From the IMG/VR virus record IMGVR_UViG_3300008459_011050, positions 1-64,000 of that record: DNA of 64,000 bases; one strand, written 5' to 3'. Of this stretch, positions 1 through 8,580 are shown in pieces. Made by a program: the position numbers and the translations under genes. This stretch comes from a virus. Under the pieces are notes generated by a model. The model worked only from the letters and a program-made list of their open reading frames with translations. It ran no database searches and was not told the DNA's origin. Every line of letters starts with the position of its first letter. Position 1 is the stretch's first letter.

Positions 1-181
1 TTTCTCTATATTCTTCTAATGTGACGAACCTACCATAATAGTAAGATTTGAATTCATCTGAATCATTTTTTATGATATAGTACTGTTCGTAATCAAGTAT
101 ACTTATTACATCATAAACCTTACCTGGTGTGATAGAGTCTGTTACTTTGGAGTATAGGTCTGGTCTTAATACAACTTTCAT
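1..181 (-). CDS. Hypothetical small protein, 3' part outside window
   Basis: An open frame starts with ATG at 181 and runs off the left edge after 60 codons, so only the N-terminal part is visible. It begins MKVVLRPDLYSKV and contains ITPGKVYDVISI and YYIIKND, a layout common in small phage proteins with a beta-rich SH3/KOW-like fold. Function is unknown. The real stop lies outside the window. Confidence 0.6.
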   Translation of the reverse strand, partial: MKVVLRPDLYSKVTDSITPGKVYDVISILDYEQYYIIKNDSDEFKSYYYGRFVTLEEYRE

Positions 182-190
182 TTAGATACA

Positions 191-226
191 AAAATAAAAA
201 AGGTTTGGTGGATTTCCAAACCTTTT
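191..226 (-). terminator. Rho-independent terminator
   Basis: An 11-bp perfect stem (AAAAGGTTTGG/CCAAACCTTTT) with a 7-nt loop is followed by T residues when read on the minus strand. It lies just downstream of the gene ending at 243. Confidence 0.7.
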
Positions 227-242
227 ATGTAATAACTTTTAT

Positions 243-443
243 TTAGAAGTTTTCAGAAAACCACTCTTCAAATGACTCTCTATTTTCTTCTTCATCTGAT
301 GCCCCCCAACCTTGTTCACTAAGGTGCTTCCAAACTTTAAATAAATCTTCTTTGGAATAATTTAAGTCAGAAAAGTAATTAGAACCCTTTATAGAAGTTT
401 CAGATTCTTCTTGTGATTCGTTAAATCTTTTAATATTTTTCAC
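243..443 (-). CDS. Small tagged virion-type protein
   Basis: A 66-residue acidic protein with a GTG start at 443. Its N-terminus, MKNIKRFNESQEES, matches the short leader shared by many proteins in this window (M-K-x-I-K-x-F-N-E-S), which resembles the capsid-targeting peptide of T4 internal proteins. The remainder has no recognisable domain; it is rich in Glu and Trp. An AT-rich TTTAATATATATTTT box lies about 25 nt upstream. Function is unknown; packaging into the virion is inferred from the leader only. Confidence 0.6.
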   Translation of the reverse strand: MKNIKRFNESQEESETSIKGSNYFSDLNYSKEDLFKVWKHLSEQGWGASDEEENRESFEEWFSENF

Positions 444-718
444 ATTCCTATTTCTTTTTACTAAAATATATATTAAATCTAATTAATCAAATCACAGTTA
501 TCATGGGATGTTAATCTTGATGGGGGATTGTTTGTGAGTTAAGAAACTCTTGGATATAGTATAGGTAGGTAGATTTAGTTTTAGGGGAGTAGTTAAGGTA
601 ATTCAGTTTTTGATTACAGATTTCGTAATAGTTGGTTTTTTTCACTTGTTTATTTGGTTAGAAGTGGTAAAATTAGTTAGGTATAGATATATAATAGTTA
701 TAAGTAATAAAACAAAAA
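444..718. other. Non-coding gap
   Basis: I see no credible gene here. The stretch is T/G-rich on the plus strand with only very short frames. It contains the AT-rich promoter-like box of the gene starting at 443 and the end of the gene stopping at 719. Confidence 0.4.
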
Positions 719-931
719 TTATGAGTTTTTTTCAATAATATTGTGTGTTGTTTCATCACATAGATAAGCTTCATTATTATCTGTGTCTATTCCACAAGCA
801 TCAATACTATTATCCTTAGCAATCATATAATCATTGTTATTTTTACCAACAATTTTCCTAAACACAACTTCATACTCATAATGTTCTTTTGATAATGTGT
901 CTATCCAATCTTTTAAATCTTTAATTTTCAT
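719..931 (-). CDS. Hypothetical 70-aa protein
   Basis: A 70-residue protein beginning MKIKDLKDWIDTL, followed by VVFRKIVGKNNN and DACGIDTDNNEAYLCDE. This helix-then-beta arrangement is typical of small phage proteins of unknown function. It lacks the FxxFxxE part of the virion leader. Confidence 0.6.
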   Translation of the reverse strand: MKIKDLKDWIDTLSKEHYEYEVVFRKIVGKNNNDYMIAKDNSIDACGIDTDNNEAYLCDETTHNIIEKNS

Positions 932-1042
932 ATTGTATAATTTTTGTTTTACATACTTATAACAACAAATATAAGAAATAAATCTTACTTTGTCTATTTT
1001 TTTAATGAAAAGATTTACTTCTCATATTTGTGAACGTTATAT

Positions 1043-1288
1043 TTAATTAATCAAATCATCTAACTTCAATCCCTTTTCTTGGATGATTTCCCAAAACCTT
1101 TCATAGACCTTATCAATCAGTTCATAAGATTTATCATCATCTTCCTTTAACTCTCTTTGTAAGGATTTTTTAGTATTGTAAGCAAATTCCCATAGGGCTA
1201 GGGCCATATCAGTTGATTTGGCACACCTCATAAATGCCATATTATCATCTGGATCGTTTAAATCAAAGTTAAGTGTTGCTGTTGCCAT
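1043..1288 (-). CDS. Hypothetical conserved phage protein, 81 aa
   Basis: An 81-residue acidic helical protein containing FDLNDPDDNMAFMRC and MALALWEF, a pattern I associate with small conserved proteins of Bacteroidota phages with no assigned function. A host-type promoter (TTG-N19-TATCTTTG) ends 7 nt before the ATG, so the mRNA would be almost leaderless. It belongs to a cluster of short minus-strand genes. Confidence 0.7.
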   Translation of the reverse strand: MATATLNFDLNDPDDNMAFMRCAKSTDMALALWEFAYNTKKSLQRELKEDDDKSYELIDKVYERFWEIIQEKGLKLDDLIN

Positions 1289-1295
1289 AATGTTA

Positions 1296-1303
1296 CAAAG
1301 ATA
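1296..1303 (-). promoter_or_regulatory. Bacteroidota-type promoter (-7 TATCTTTG)
   Basis: TATCTTTG with a TTG (complement of 1323-1325) 19 nt upstream fits the Bacteroidota consensus TTG-N19/20-TAnnTTTG. The start codon at 1288 follows after 7 nt. Confidence 0.7.
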
Positions 1304-1321
1304 ATAATTTTTTATATTAAA

Positions 1322-1474
1322 TCAAATAGGATACATTTTATTTTCCCAATCTTCTATTAACTTAACTAACCTCAAAAGTTCTTCACCTTCTGATGTACCA
1401 GGTAAAGCATCAAAAAGTCCTTCTAACTTTAGAAGAACCTCTTGGTATTCTTTCTCATTCTTTATAAATTCCAT
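1322..1474 (-). CDS. HigA-antitoxin-like N-terminal peptide, 50 aa
   Basis: A 50-residue frame, ATG at 1474 to TGA at 1322. The sequence (EKEYQEVLLKLEGLFDALPG, then SEGEELLRLVKLIEDWEN and MYPI) strongly resembles the N-terminal helical domain of HigA-type antitoxins (COG5499), where an xTxEGDELxxLxxLVxxYExxxYPI pattern precedes a helix-turn-helix. The HTH is absent because the stop follows directly. It starts 3 nt after the stop of the gene ending at 1478, suggesting co-transcription. No HigB toxin lies nearby. It may neutralise a host toxin or be a remnant. Confidence 0.6.
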   Translation of the reverse strand: MEFIKNEKEYQEVLLKLEGLFDALPGTSEGEELLRLVKLIEDWENKMYPI

Positions 1475-1477
1475 AAT

Positions 1478-1897
1478 TTAATTAATCTTTGGTTCTCCAC
1501 TCAATACATATAGTGAAATAGTCAATTCAGTTTTACGAATGGAATAATAAACAAAAGGTTTTGAATTCTTCGACATTACAACTTCTTCATCTAATTTAAA
1601 AACCTTATCAGACTTCATCAAATGACCCCTATAATAAGTCTCCTTGATATCAAAGTTCATACCATCACTCTTTAGTTTTTTCTTTAGAATCCAAATGTTA
1701 TCTACAAAAACGATTTCACAATTCTTATTATACTCACTAATATTTGGTTTGATGAGACTAATAGCTTGATTGCGATCAAAATCAGTCACATCTAATTCCT
1801 CCTCCTCTTCAAATGTTAATTGACCATAAGAGTTAAAACTAAATAAGAAACAAAAAACAAAAAGGATTTTTGATAGGAGGGAGTTAATGTTAATCAT
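1478..1897 (-). CDS. Secreted hypothetical protein
   Basis: A 139-residue protein with a clear signal peptide at residues 1-25 (hydrophobic LLSKILFVFCFLFSF, then NSYGQ, the Bacteroidota-style cleavage end). The mature part is acidic at first (EEEEELDVTDFD) and then beta-rich, with no recognised domain. A host-type promoter TTG-N20-TATCTTTG ends 4 nt before ATG, so the transcript probably begins at the start codon. It is one of several small exported proteins here. Confidence 0.65.
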   Translation of the reverse strand: MININSLLSKILFVFCFLFSFNSYGQLTFEEEEELDVTDFDRNQAISLIKPNISEYNKNCEIVFVDNIWILKKKLKSDGMNFDIKETYYRGHLMKSDKVFKLDEEVVMSKNSKPFVYYSIRKTELTISLYVLSGEPKIN

Positions 1898-1901
1898 ATG
1901 A

Positions 1902-1909
1902 CAAAGATA
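1902..1909 (-). promoter_or_regulatory. Bacteroidota-type promoter, leaderless geometry
   Basis: TATCTTTG with TTG (complement of 1930-1932) exactly 20 nt upstream, and the ATG at 1897 after 4 nt. Confidence 0.75.
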
Positions 1910-1945
1910 ACTTATTCAAAACGGAATACCAAATTATATTGAGAT

Positions 1946-1956
1946 TTAATATATAA
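1946..1956 (+). promoter_or_regulatory. Late-type AT box TTAATATATAA
   Basis: The box recurs upstream of most tagged virion-type genes in this window and resembles the T4 late promoter TATAAATA. It lies 15 nt before the ATG of the metalloprotease. Confidence 0.5.
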
Positions 1957-1971
1957 AAATAAAATCAAATT

Positions 1972-4900
1972 ATGAAAAGGATTTTATTCCTATTGATTTT
2001 ATCGATAATATACTTTAAAACAGATGCACAAGTAAAATTAAACATCTGGACACAAACAGATAAAGTTGCACAAACCTTAACCACTGATAAATTAGGTCAA
2101 TTGCCTCAAACGTTTGAATCTAAAATGCCAGATGGATCTACTGTTGTCTATGAAAAGTGGGAAAGACCAACGGTTAATTTCACTACGAGTAGTGGTAAGA
2201 AATCTGAATATAAACCACAGGTTTGGAGAGCTAAACAAGGGGCTGGATTAGTATCACTAACAAATAAAGGTTGGATGGGACTTCATCAAACAAGTAACGG
2301 CAAATCCTTCTCAATGACTTATAATAAGATAAACCCGGATGGTCCCAAAAAAATTAGATCTGAATGTAATCCATCCGAAGGTACTCAAATAACTCCGCAA
2401 AAATTAGATGTCTTTTCGGATTTAAAAACAAACATTCCCAAAATGGGGAAACTAACTCCAGATAAATCTACATCTGAACCACCGACAATTGAGTTAAATA
2501 GAGAGGATTTTTATAATCCTGGAGTTGCAATACCAGTTGTTCTGACTTTATATGTTGAGACCAGTTGGAAAATATTTAATTACTTCTACCCAAATGGATC
2601 AACAGAAACTCAGTTAGTAGAGGATTGGATAAATTTAATGTATCAAAATGTAAGTTTAGTTTTCGATAGAGAGGGTGTCAATTTACAATTACAAGATGTT
2701 CTTATTTGGGACACCCAAGACCCATATGGTATATGGAGTGGTACTTTACCTTCAGCTATGACCAAATTTACAAATTGTAAAAATAATAATTTACCCCGCG
2801 CCGCTAATGGTTATTTCAAACAATTGCTACACGATGTCCCAGGTGGGGGAGCAGACGGTATCGCGGATGGTTCTTTTTCTAGAGGTAATGGTTTTACCTT
2901 TCCAGCTGGCACAGTCGGAAAAATGTCACAGATTAGCGCAATCAATATCAATTCGGCTGGGCCAGGTGGATATGTTCTACCAGATCCAGTCGGAAGTACT
3001 TCTTATTACAATTGGACGGTACAATTGTCCTCACATGAATTAGGACATAATATGGGGTGTTTACATACACACAATTGTGGATTTTGGAGAAATGATCTAA
3101 ATCAACCAATTGCAAGGATTGATAGTTGTGTACTTGGAGATTTGACCCAATGCCCCCCAATCAAATCACCAAAAGACTATACTATACCGTCGATTATGAG
3201 TTATTGTTGGGGTGATGAACCAACACCCCCGTTTGCAAGAGATTTTATTTTACAAAATGGATTTGGTAGATATCCAAGATTTGCTTTAAGATCGAATGTT
3301 TATTTTTCTCAATACCCACCAAACATACCCACAGTTTCGACCACCTCGATTGATAATATAACCATCAATTCAGTAAAAGTCAATTCAACATTAACTAATG
3401 TTGGTACTTGGCATTACATACAGAGGGGAATCAGATATTGGAAAAGTTCTGAAAGTGTAAATTCTGCAATATTTATTATAGCCAGTGGTGGTGGTTCAAG
3501 ACAAAACCCAATAACAACTATAGGGGATTATACAATAGATTTACTGAATTTGGTTCCAGGAACTCAATATAATGTTCAATCATTTGCTTCGAATTTCGCT
3601 GGAGCTAGCTACGGAAATATACTTTCATTTACAACTCTTCCATCACCTTGCCCACCAGGTACTGGCATACCCACAATCACACTTAACAATAATAATATAA
3701 TAGGATTTGGTTCCACCAACGTTGGTGGTAATATAACCACAAATGATGGACAATCTTTATTACCACCACCAAGTGCGAATGGTGTATTGTGGAGCTTATA
3801 TCCCTTTAGTCTGAATAACCCATCAGTCGTGCAAGCGAAATACGAGATAGGTTATACCGGATCACTTGGAACCTTCCCCTATAATATTATATTGAATGAT
3901 TCTGAATTGGGTGTCGAAAATTCATATTATTACAAAACCTTTGCAACAAGTAATTGCGGGACAGGTTATAGTCAAGATGGTACTATAAATTTTAATGGAA
4001 TAGGTCAGTGTAATACCCTACCATTAGTAATTGTCAATAATTCATTAGCTAAGTTTCAAGGGTCCACTTATTTTGCGTATACACCTACGATTACGGAAAG
4101 AGGATTTGAAATTATTTCAAGTAATGATCTTAGTGGGGGCACTACTGCCACAATTCCATTAGAGGGTCCCTTTGAATACGATTACCAAGTATTTACTCAA
4201 GTAGATATGATGTATAGAGCCTTTGTTAAAATTTCAGGTGGAAAAAAATACGGAATTTGGAGGAGGTTCACCCTACAAAATACACCAGGAATACCAACTA
4301 TATCTACAGCAACAACAACCAATACAATACAATGTTATAATGCTTTAGTCGATATTTCTGTTGGATGTCCCATACCACCTTGTCAGATTATAAACAAAGG
4401 AGTGGTTTGGTCCACAAATCCTTTTCCAGATATATCTCTTCCTACAAAAATAGTTTTAAGTAATACCACAGGCAATAGCAAAGTGTTGATAACTGGTCTC
4501 CAACCACAAACACAATATTACCAAAGGGGTTTTGTAACGTTTGTTTATCAGGGGAATACCTATACTATCTATACCACAGATAGAGGTAAATTCACTACCA
4601 AACCACTCGGAAGTTGCGAAATACAAAATCTGTTAGCCGCAAAAATACCCAATACATCGGGTATCAAAGAATGGAAATTTCAATTTGATCTTAATCCAAC
4701 TTGTTCAACTTATACCGTGACAGTAAGCCGATATAAAAATTTCAACCCATCTGTTCCACCAGCACCCAACGCTATACCAACTTCTACATCAAATAGATTA
4801 GTTAATTATTTACCAACAGTAAATGAAATTAATGCAGGTTTAATTTATCAAACGATGGTACCTCAACCACAATTACCCTCTGGTGTAACAGGTTGTTGGT

Positions 4901-4992
4901 TTAGTGTCAACGTCAATTGTAACGGTGGATGTACTGGTAGTCAACCAACTAAATATTTCTTCTTTGTTAATAAGCTAGATCCAATAGATTAA
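1972..4992 (+). CDS. Secreted zinc metalloprotease (M12/reprolysin-like) with beta-domain tail
   Basis: A 1006-residue exported protein. Residues 1-20 are a signal peptide (FLLILSIIYFKTDAQ). Near residue 355 is the extended zinc motif HELGHNMGCLH (HExxHxxGxxH), followed about 50 residues later by a SIMSYCW Met-turn. Together these mark a metzincin, closest to the M12B/reprolysin type. From about residue 445 to the end are repeated Thr/Ser/Asn-rich beta modules with recurring TTTIDNITINS-like and PGTQYNVQSF-like strings, consistent with fibronectin III-like domains. I see no clear type IX sorting domain at the C-terminus. The gene has a late-type AT box, so it may be virion-associated or released at lysis to degrade surface proteins or matrix. 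Confidence 0.8.
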   Translation: MKRILFLLILSIIYFKTDAQVKLNIWTQTDKVAQTLTTDKLGQLPQTFESKMPDGSTVVYEKWERPTVNFTTSSGKKSEYKPQVWRAKQGAGLVSLTNKGWMGLHQTSNGKSFSMTYNKINPDGPKKIRSECNPSEGTQITPQKLDVFSDLKTNIPKMGKLTPDKSTSEPPTIELNREDFYNPGVAIPVVLTLYVETSWKIFNYFYPNGSTETQLVEDWINLMYQNVSLVFDREGVNLQLQDVLIWDTQDPYGIWSGTLPSAMTKFTNCKNNNLPRAANGYFKQLLHDVPGGGADGIADGSFSRGNGFTFPAGTVGKMSQISAININSAGPGGYVLPDPVGSTSYYNWTVQLSSHELGHNMGCLHTHNCGFWRNDLNQPIARIDSCVLGDLTQCPPIKSPKDYTIPSIMSYCWGDEPTPPFARDFILQNGFGRYPRFALRSNVYFSQYPPNIPTVSTTSIDNITINSVKVNSTLTNVGTWHYIQRGIRYWKSSESVNSAIFIIASGGGSRQNPITTIGDYTIDLLNLVPGTQYNVQSFASNFAGASYGNILSFTTLPSPCPPGTGIPTITLNNNNIIGFGSTNVGGNITTNDGQSLLPPPSANGVLWSLYPFSLNNPSVVQAKYEIGYTGSLGTFPYNIILNDSELGVENSYYYKTFATSNCGTGYSQDGTINFNGIGQCNTLPLVIVNNSLAKFQGSTYFAYTPTITERGFEIISSNDLSGGTTATIPLEGPFEYDYQVFTQVDMMYRAFVKISGGKKYGIWRRFTLQNTPGIPTISTATTTNTIQCYNALVDISVGCPIPPCQIINKGVVWSTNPFPDISLPTKIVLSNTTGNSKVLITGLQPQTQYYQRGFVTFVYQGNTYTIYTTDRGKFTTKPLGSCEIQNLLAAKIPNTSGIKEWKFQFDLNPTCSTYTVTVSRYKNFNPSVPPAPNAIPTSTSNRLVNYLPTVNEINAGLIYQTMVPQPQLPSGVTGCWFSVNVNCNGGCTGSQPTKYFFFVNKLDPID

Positions 4993-5462
4993 ATAACCTC
5001 CCAAGCATGTAAGATAACTTTCTTGGTCTTTAATACATCTTCATGGTTACCAATCACAACACCATCTTTAATAGTAAAAGCATGTTGTCTAACGGTAACC
5101 ATGTAAGTTCCTTTAGGAAACCTTTGTAAAAATTGAAACGTGGTCATATTCCTAGTCTTATCACCTACTTGATAACTCATAGAATTCTTTGAATTACCAT
5201 TACCAAGACGACGAAGTTTCTTACCCCATAACACCTGACCATGAGCAGCCATATTATTCATAATAGGAACAAACCTAGCAGTTCCTTTACGATCTCTACG
5301 TATGAATTTTATACCAACAAACTGATGAGCCTCATCATACGAAACCTTAAACGCCGAAGCAAAAGACCTAACAACACAATCATTTGTTTCAAACTTGGCA
5401 ATCTTGGAATCACTATAACCAATAATGTAAGAAGAAGAGGAAGTAGAGTGGGTGTCAATCAT
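4989..5462 (-). CDS. Papain-like cysteine-peptidase-fold protein
   Basis: A 157-residue protein. NDCVVRSFASAF near residue 28 and RQHAFTIKDG near residue 125 give the Cys...His arrangement of C39/papain-like folds, and GNHEDV may supply a third residue. Similar proteins are common in phages without a proven role. It converges on the metalloprotease gene with a 4-nt overlap of coding ends. Its promoter places the transcription start at or next to the ATG. Peptidase activity is inferred from motifs only. Confidence 0.55.
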   Translation of the reverse strand: MIDTHSTSSSSYIIGYSDSKIAKFETNDCVVRSFASAFKVSYDEAHQFVGIKFIRRDRKGTARFVPIMNNMAAHGQVLWGKKLRRLGNGNSKNSMSYQVGDKTRNMTTFQFLQRFPKGTYMVTVRQHAFTIKDGVVIGNHEDVLKTKKVILHAWEVI

Positions 5463-5466
5463 AATA

Positions 5467-5474
5467 CAAAGATA
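5467..5474 (-). promoter_or_regulatory. Bacteroidota-type promoter, leaderless geometry
   Basis: TATCTTTG with TTG (complement of 5494-5496) 19 nt upstream; ATG at 5462 follows after 4 nt. Confidence 0.75.
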
Positions 5475-5529
5475 AGAAAATTTATTTAAACCACAAAACT
5501 TTTATCACACCCCCTATATAACCCCAACT

Positions 5530-6096
5530 ATGGCAAATGATTGTTGGAATAAAGTCATCATCAAAGGCGATGAGACCACACTTAAAAAAATTATAGAAAA
5601 GTTTAATTCATCCGAGAATGGTGTATTCACTATGAATAACTATAAATCCCTATTCAATACCGATGTATCCGATATGGATGAAGATGATTTTGGTTCTAAA
5701 AGATTTATCCCAAGTGTTAGTCTACAAGATGGACAATTACTAATCTCCGGTGATTCTGCCTGGTCTCCAGTAATCGGTCTGTTTGAAAGAATTTGTGTTG
5801 AATATGGTGTTGAAGCTGAAATGGAATATGATGAAATGGGTTATGATTTTGCCGGTCATATCGTATGGGATACTAAAGGAGTTGAAATTAAAAATGAAGA
5901 GTGGACTTATTGGGAAAGACTTTATTTGAATGACCCAGATAATTTTTGGGAAGAAATGGAATGGAGATACGAAAACTATGAAACATTCGATGAACTCTTA
6001 GAAAGCCTCGAACTCGATAGATGGAAACCTACTACCACATTCGATAATGAAACGTTGGAAAAACGTTTCAACGAATATCTAAACCAAGATGAATAA
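5530..6096 (+). CDS. DUF1281/Api92-like phage protein
   Basis: A 188-residue acidic protein starting MANDCWNKVIIKGDETTLKK. This opening, with ISGDSAWSPVIGLFERIC in the middle, is typical of the ferredoxin-like DUF1281/Api92 family found in phages and plasmids. The family has no firm function. The C-terminal third is rich in Trp, Glu and Tyr. The gene stands alone and ends at a strong terminator. Confidence 0.55.
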   Translation: MANDCWNKVIIKGDETTLKKIIEKFNSSENGVFTMNNYKSLFNTDVSDMDEDDFGSKRFIPSVSLQDGQLLISGDSAWSPVIGLFERICVEYGVEAEMEYDEMGYDFAGHIVWDTKGVEIKNEEWTYWERLYLNDPDNFWEEMEWRYENYETFDELLESLELDRWKPTTTFDNETLEKRFNEYLNQDE

Positions 6097-6100
6097 TCGA

Positions 6101-6131
6101 AAACCCATCTTAAATTAAGGTGGGTTTTTTT
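6101..6131 (+). terminator. Rho-independent terminator
   Basis: AAACCCATCTTAA / TTAAGGTGGGTTT hairpin followed by a T run, 5 nt after the stop at 6096. Confidence 0.75.
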
Positions 6132-6146
6132 ATATGTTTAAAATCA

Positions 6147-6158
6147 AATATATAAATA
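6147..6158 (+). promoter_or_regulatory. Late-type AT box containing TATAAATA
   Basis: AATATATAAATA contains the exact T4 late consensus TATAAATA (6151-6158). It ends 1 nt before the GTG start, so transcription would begin at or inside the start region unless the spacing differs from T4. Confidence 0.5.
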
Positions 6159-6159
6159 A

Positions 6160-6672
6160 GTGAAACATCTACAATCATTCGATAATTGGGAAACTTTACT
6201 AGAAAAAGTTTTACCACCAAAAGGACCCGATATACTCCTACCTGGTCCCAAAGCTAAACAAACTGTAGTTAGTCAAACCAATAAAGAAATCTTAAATAAG
6301 ATTAATGAATTAGATTTAAACCTACCAGATAATCTAATGAATACAGATAAAAAAGAATGGTTACCAAAAACCAGTTCCTTCTTACAAAAGAATGGTATTG
6401 AATTAGAATTACAAATTAAAACCGGTCAAGGTCAAAAAATCGAAGATGTTTTACTACCAACAATGCACCTTAAAATAGGTAAAGATAAATTCGTTAATAT
6501 TAATACAGATTACTTTGGATTAGAATTTAGTGCACTCGGTGCTAGATTTGGTATTAACTATCGTTATGATGATTTACCAAATATCCGTGGTGGTACCAGA
6601 GAAAGACCAGGAGCAAGGAGCATACCCAATACCAAAATCCAAGCTTCTATTGTAATTCCTATTGGTAGATAA
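6160..6672 (+). CDS. Tagged virion-type hypothetical protein
   Basis: A 170-residue protein with a GTG start chosen because it restores the shared leader (MKHLQSFDNWETLLEKV). The mature part contains PPKGPDILLPGPK, LQIKTGQGQK and a glycine-rich beta-strand C-terminus (FGINYRYDDL, SIVIPIGR), suggesting an outer-membrane-like or beta-barrel-like fold; this is not proven. It converges on the next minus-strand tagged gene with a 1-nt gap. Packaging is inferred from the leader. Confidence 0.65.
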   Translation: MKHLQSFDNWETLLEKVLPPKGPDILLPGPKAKQTVVSQTNKEILNKINELDLNLPDNLMNTDKKEWLPKTSSFLQKNGIELELQIKTGQGQKIEDVLLPTMHLKIGKDKFVNINTDYFGLEFSALGARFGINYRYDDLPNIRGGTRERPGARSIPNTKIQASIVIPIGR

Positions 6673-6673
6673 T

Positions 6674-7408
6674 TTATACAGACCTACTACCATCTGACTG
6701 TAAAGTTCCATCACCATAAAAGTAATCTTCTCTCCCCTTTTGAACCATAGTTCCAAAGTGGAATCCATTATCAAAAAAGTAGTTTGTCCTTTTACTCCAA
6801 TCCCTTATAGTGTAGTATTGATCATTTATAGTATGAGCTAAAGAAGATCTGATTTTATCACCTGACTTATAGTCATTAATCGGTATAGTAAATAACTCAA
6901 ATAACTCTGTTCTCTTATTAAAAGGAGTTGTCTTTGTTGCCCACTCATTGAAACCATCCCAACCATCTATTAGATACCATTCTTCTTGTTTAGAAATAAA
7001 TGATTTACTATCAGTAACATTGGTATAACGAGCCATTGGTATAACTAAATCTAAAACAAAATAATCATCACCATATTTGAAAATACGTATGTAACAACCA
7101 TAGTCAATATCACCTGTTTTGATTTTAACTTCTAAAATATTTCTATTAGTTTCTCCAAGAACCTGACGATCAAGTATTTCTATTGACCCTATTTCAAAAG
7201 GTGTATTATCTTGACAAAGATACCTTTCCACTATTAGTTTAATCCTTCTGATATCTGATTCACTAAATTCTTCTTTACCATAGGTATCTTTTAGTTCAAC
7301 TCTTATATCATCAAAATCTATATCATCAATTTGATCATACATCCTTCCTTGTAAAATATCATCTAATAAAGATTCATTTAAACGGTTAAATGATTTTAAA
7401 TATTTCAT
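6674..7408 (-). CDS. Tagged virion-type hypothetical protein
   Basis: A 244-residue protein with the shared leader MKYLKSFNRLNESLLDD; the RLNE-S junction resembles a prohead-protease site. It has an acidic mixed alpha/beta body (DIDFDDIRVELKD, EVKIKTGDIDYGCYIRIF) and a basic C-terminal segment. No known domain. It is divergent from the next gene, with only 16 bp between the start codons. Confidence 0.65.
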   Translation of the reverse strand: MKYLKSFNRLNESLLDDILQGRMYDQIDDIDFDDIRVELKDTYGKEEFSESDIRRIKLIVERYLCQDNTPFEIGSIEILDRQVLGETNRNILEVKIKTGDIDYGCYIRIFKYGDDYFVLDLVIPMARYTNVTDSKSFISKQEEWYLIDGWDGFNEWATKTTPFNKRTELFELFTIPINDYKSGDKIRSSLAHTINDQYYTIRDWSKRTNYFFDNGFHFGTMVQKGREDYFYGDGTLQSDGSRSV

Positions 7409-7410
7409 TT

Positions 7411-7422
7411 AATATATATAAA
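7411..7422. promoter_or_regulatory. Shared AT box between divergent tagged genes
   Basis: The 16-bp gap between starts at 7408 and 7425 is TTAATATATATAAAGT, a near-palindromic late-type box that could serve both directions. There is no room for a leader on either side. Confidence 0.45.
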
Positions 7423-7424
7423 GT

Positions 7425-8012
7425 ATGAAACATTTGAAAAAATTTGAAGAACTAGATCCATCTACTTATAGAGATTTAAGAGATAGGACTGCTGATTACC
7501 CCTTTTCTCAATTCAAAGCTCAAACCCCAGAAATGAAAGATAGAGCAGAAAAAATGGGAAGAATAAATCAATTAAGTAAGGAAAGATTTACTGATGAATT
7601 CTTTTTACAATTCCCTAAAGGAACTACAATCACAGTATGTGATAAAGATAGTCCAAATACTAAAGTAGAATTACTTTTTGAGGATATTGGTTGGAAAGCT
7701 AATTGGACTTATTATGATTTATACTTTAAACAACCAAACTCTCCTTTTTATAGAGGGAATGCAGATGTGTTTATTAAATTTAAAGGAGATACGGCAATGC
7801 AAGGTAGTGGAGATGCTTATACAATGGAACCTGGTCATAAATTAGGATTTAAAGGTGAGATTATGGTTGATGATAGTTCTAGGGATTTACTTAATTCAAT
7901 GTTCCAATTTGGTAAGAAAATGGAACCAAAACAAATCGAAGAGCCAAAGGAAGAAGTGACTGAAGAACCAAACAAAGGATTTATATCCAAGATGAAAAAT
8001 TATTTTAGATGA
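7425..8012 (+). CDS. Tagged virion-type hypothetical protein
   Basis: A 195-residue protein starting MKHLKKFEELDPSTYRDL, a variant of the shared leader. The middle is beta-rich (KGTTITVCDKDS, WKANWTYYDLYF); the tail has an acidic low-complexity stretch (EEPKEEVTEEP) and a basic end (KMKNYFR). No recognised domain. It is followed after 1 nt by another tagged gene, so the two are probably co-transcribed. Confidence 0.65.
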   Translation: MKHLKKFEELDPSTYRDLRDRTADYPFSQFKAQTPEMKDRAEKMGRINQLSKERFTDEFFLQFPKGTTITVCDKDSPNTKVELLFEDIGWKANWTYYDLYFKQPNSPFYRGNADVFIKFKGDTAMQGSGDAYTMEPGHKLGFKGEIMVDDSSRDLLNSMFQFGKKMEPKQIEEPKEEVTEEPNKGFISKMKNYFR

Positions 8013-8013
8013 T

Positions 8014-8535
8014 ATGAAACATTTACAAAGATGGGGTAATTTTATCCTCGAGCAATTTAAATATCCAGAATTATATAAAGAAGGTCAGACTTATAAAGGG
8101 GTTACTGAGTTTCCAAAAGAAGGGGATGTAAAATATGTTTATATTATATCTTTAGCTGGAGAAGCTGTTGCTAATGTAATAATATTAGATGATAAAGGTA
8201 AATTAGATATGGACTATATGCCAAATGATTATTTCGCATTAGAGTGTGTTGTAGATGAAAGGGGACTTAAACCTGAGGTAGTAGCCAAACACATACCAGG
8301 TAAATCTCAATTAAAACCAAAACCTAGTGATGTATCAAGAACTAAAGTATTTATAACTGATTTGAAACCTATCAATAAGGAACAAGTCCCTAACCATCAA
8401 GAAATCGATAAATTTCTTGCTAAAATGAAACAGGATGCACCTGACAGGAAAACAGGTCTTGAACTAAATCAAGCACCGAAGGTAGGTTTTGATTTTGGTA
8501 GAAAGTATGTTAACAGTGACGATACTAAAAATTGA
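8014..8535 (+). CDS. Tagged virion-type hypothetical protein
   Basis: A 173-residue protein with leader MKHLQRWGNFILEQFK; FILE-Q fits the I-x-E cleavage pattern seen across the set. The body contains EGDVKYVYIISLAGEAVANV and FALECVVDERG, beta-rich and possibly SH3/OB-like, and ends with a charged helix. Second gene of a pair with the preceding tagged gene. Confidence 0.65.
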   Translation: MKHLQRWGNFILEQFKYPELYKEGQTYKGVTEFPKEGDVKYVYIISLAGEAVANVIILDDKGKLDMDYMPNDYFALECVVDERGLKPEVVAKHIPGKSQLKPKPSDVSRTKVFITDLKPINKEQVPNHQEIDKFLAKMKQDAPDRKTGLELNQAPKVGFDFGRKYVNSDDTKN

Positions 8536-8580
8536 TAATTAATCCAATCCTCAATGTCATAAAAAAATCAAAGGCTTTTT

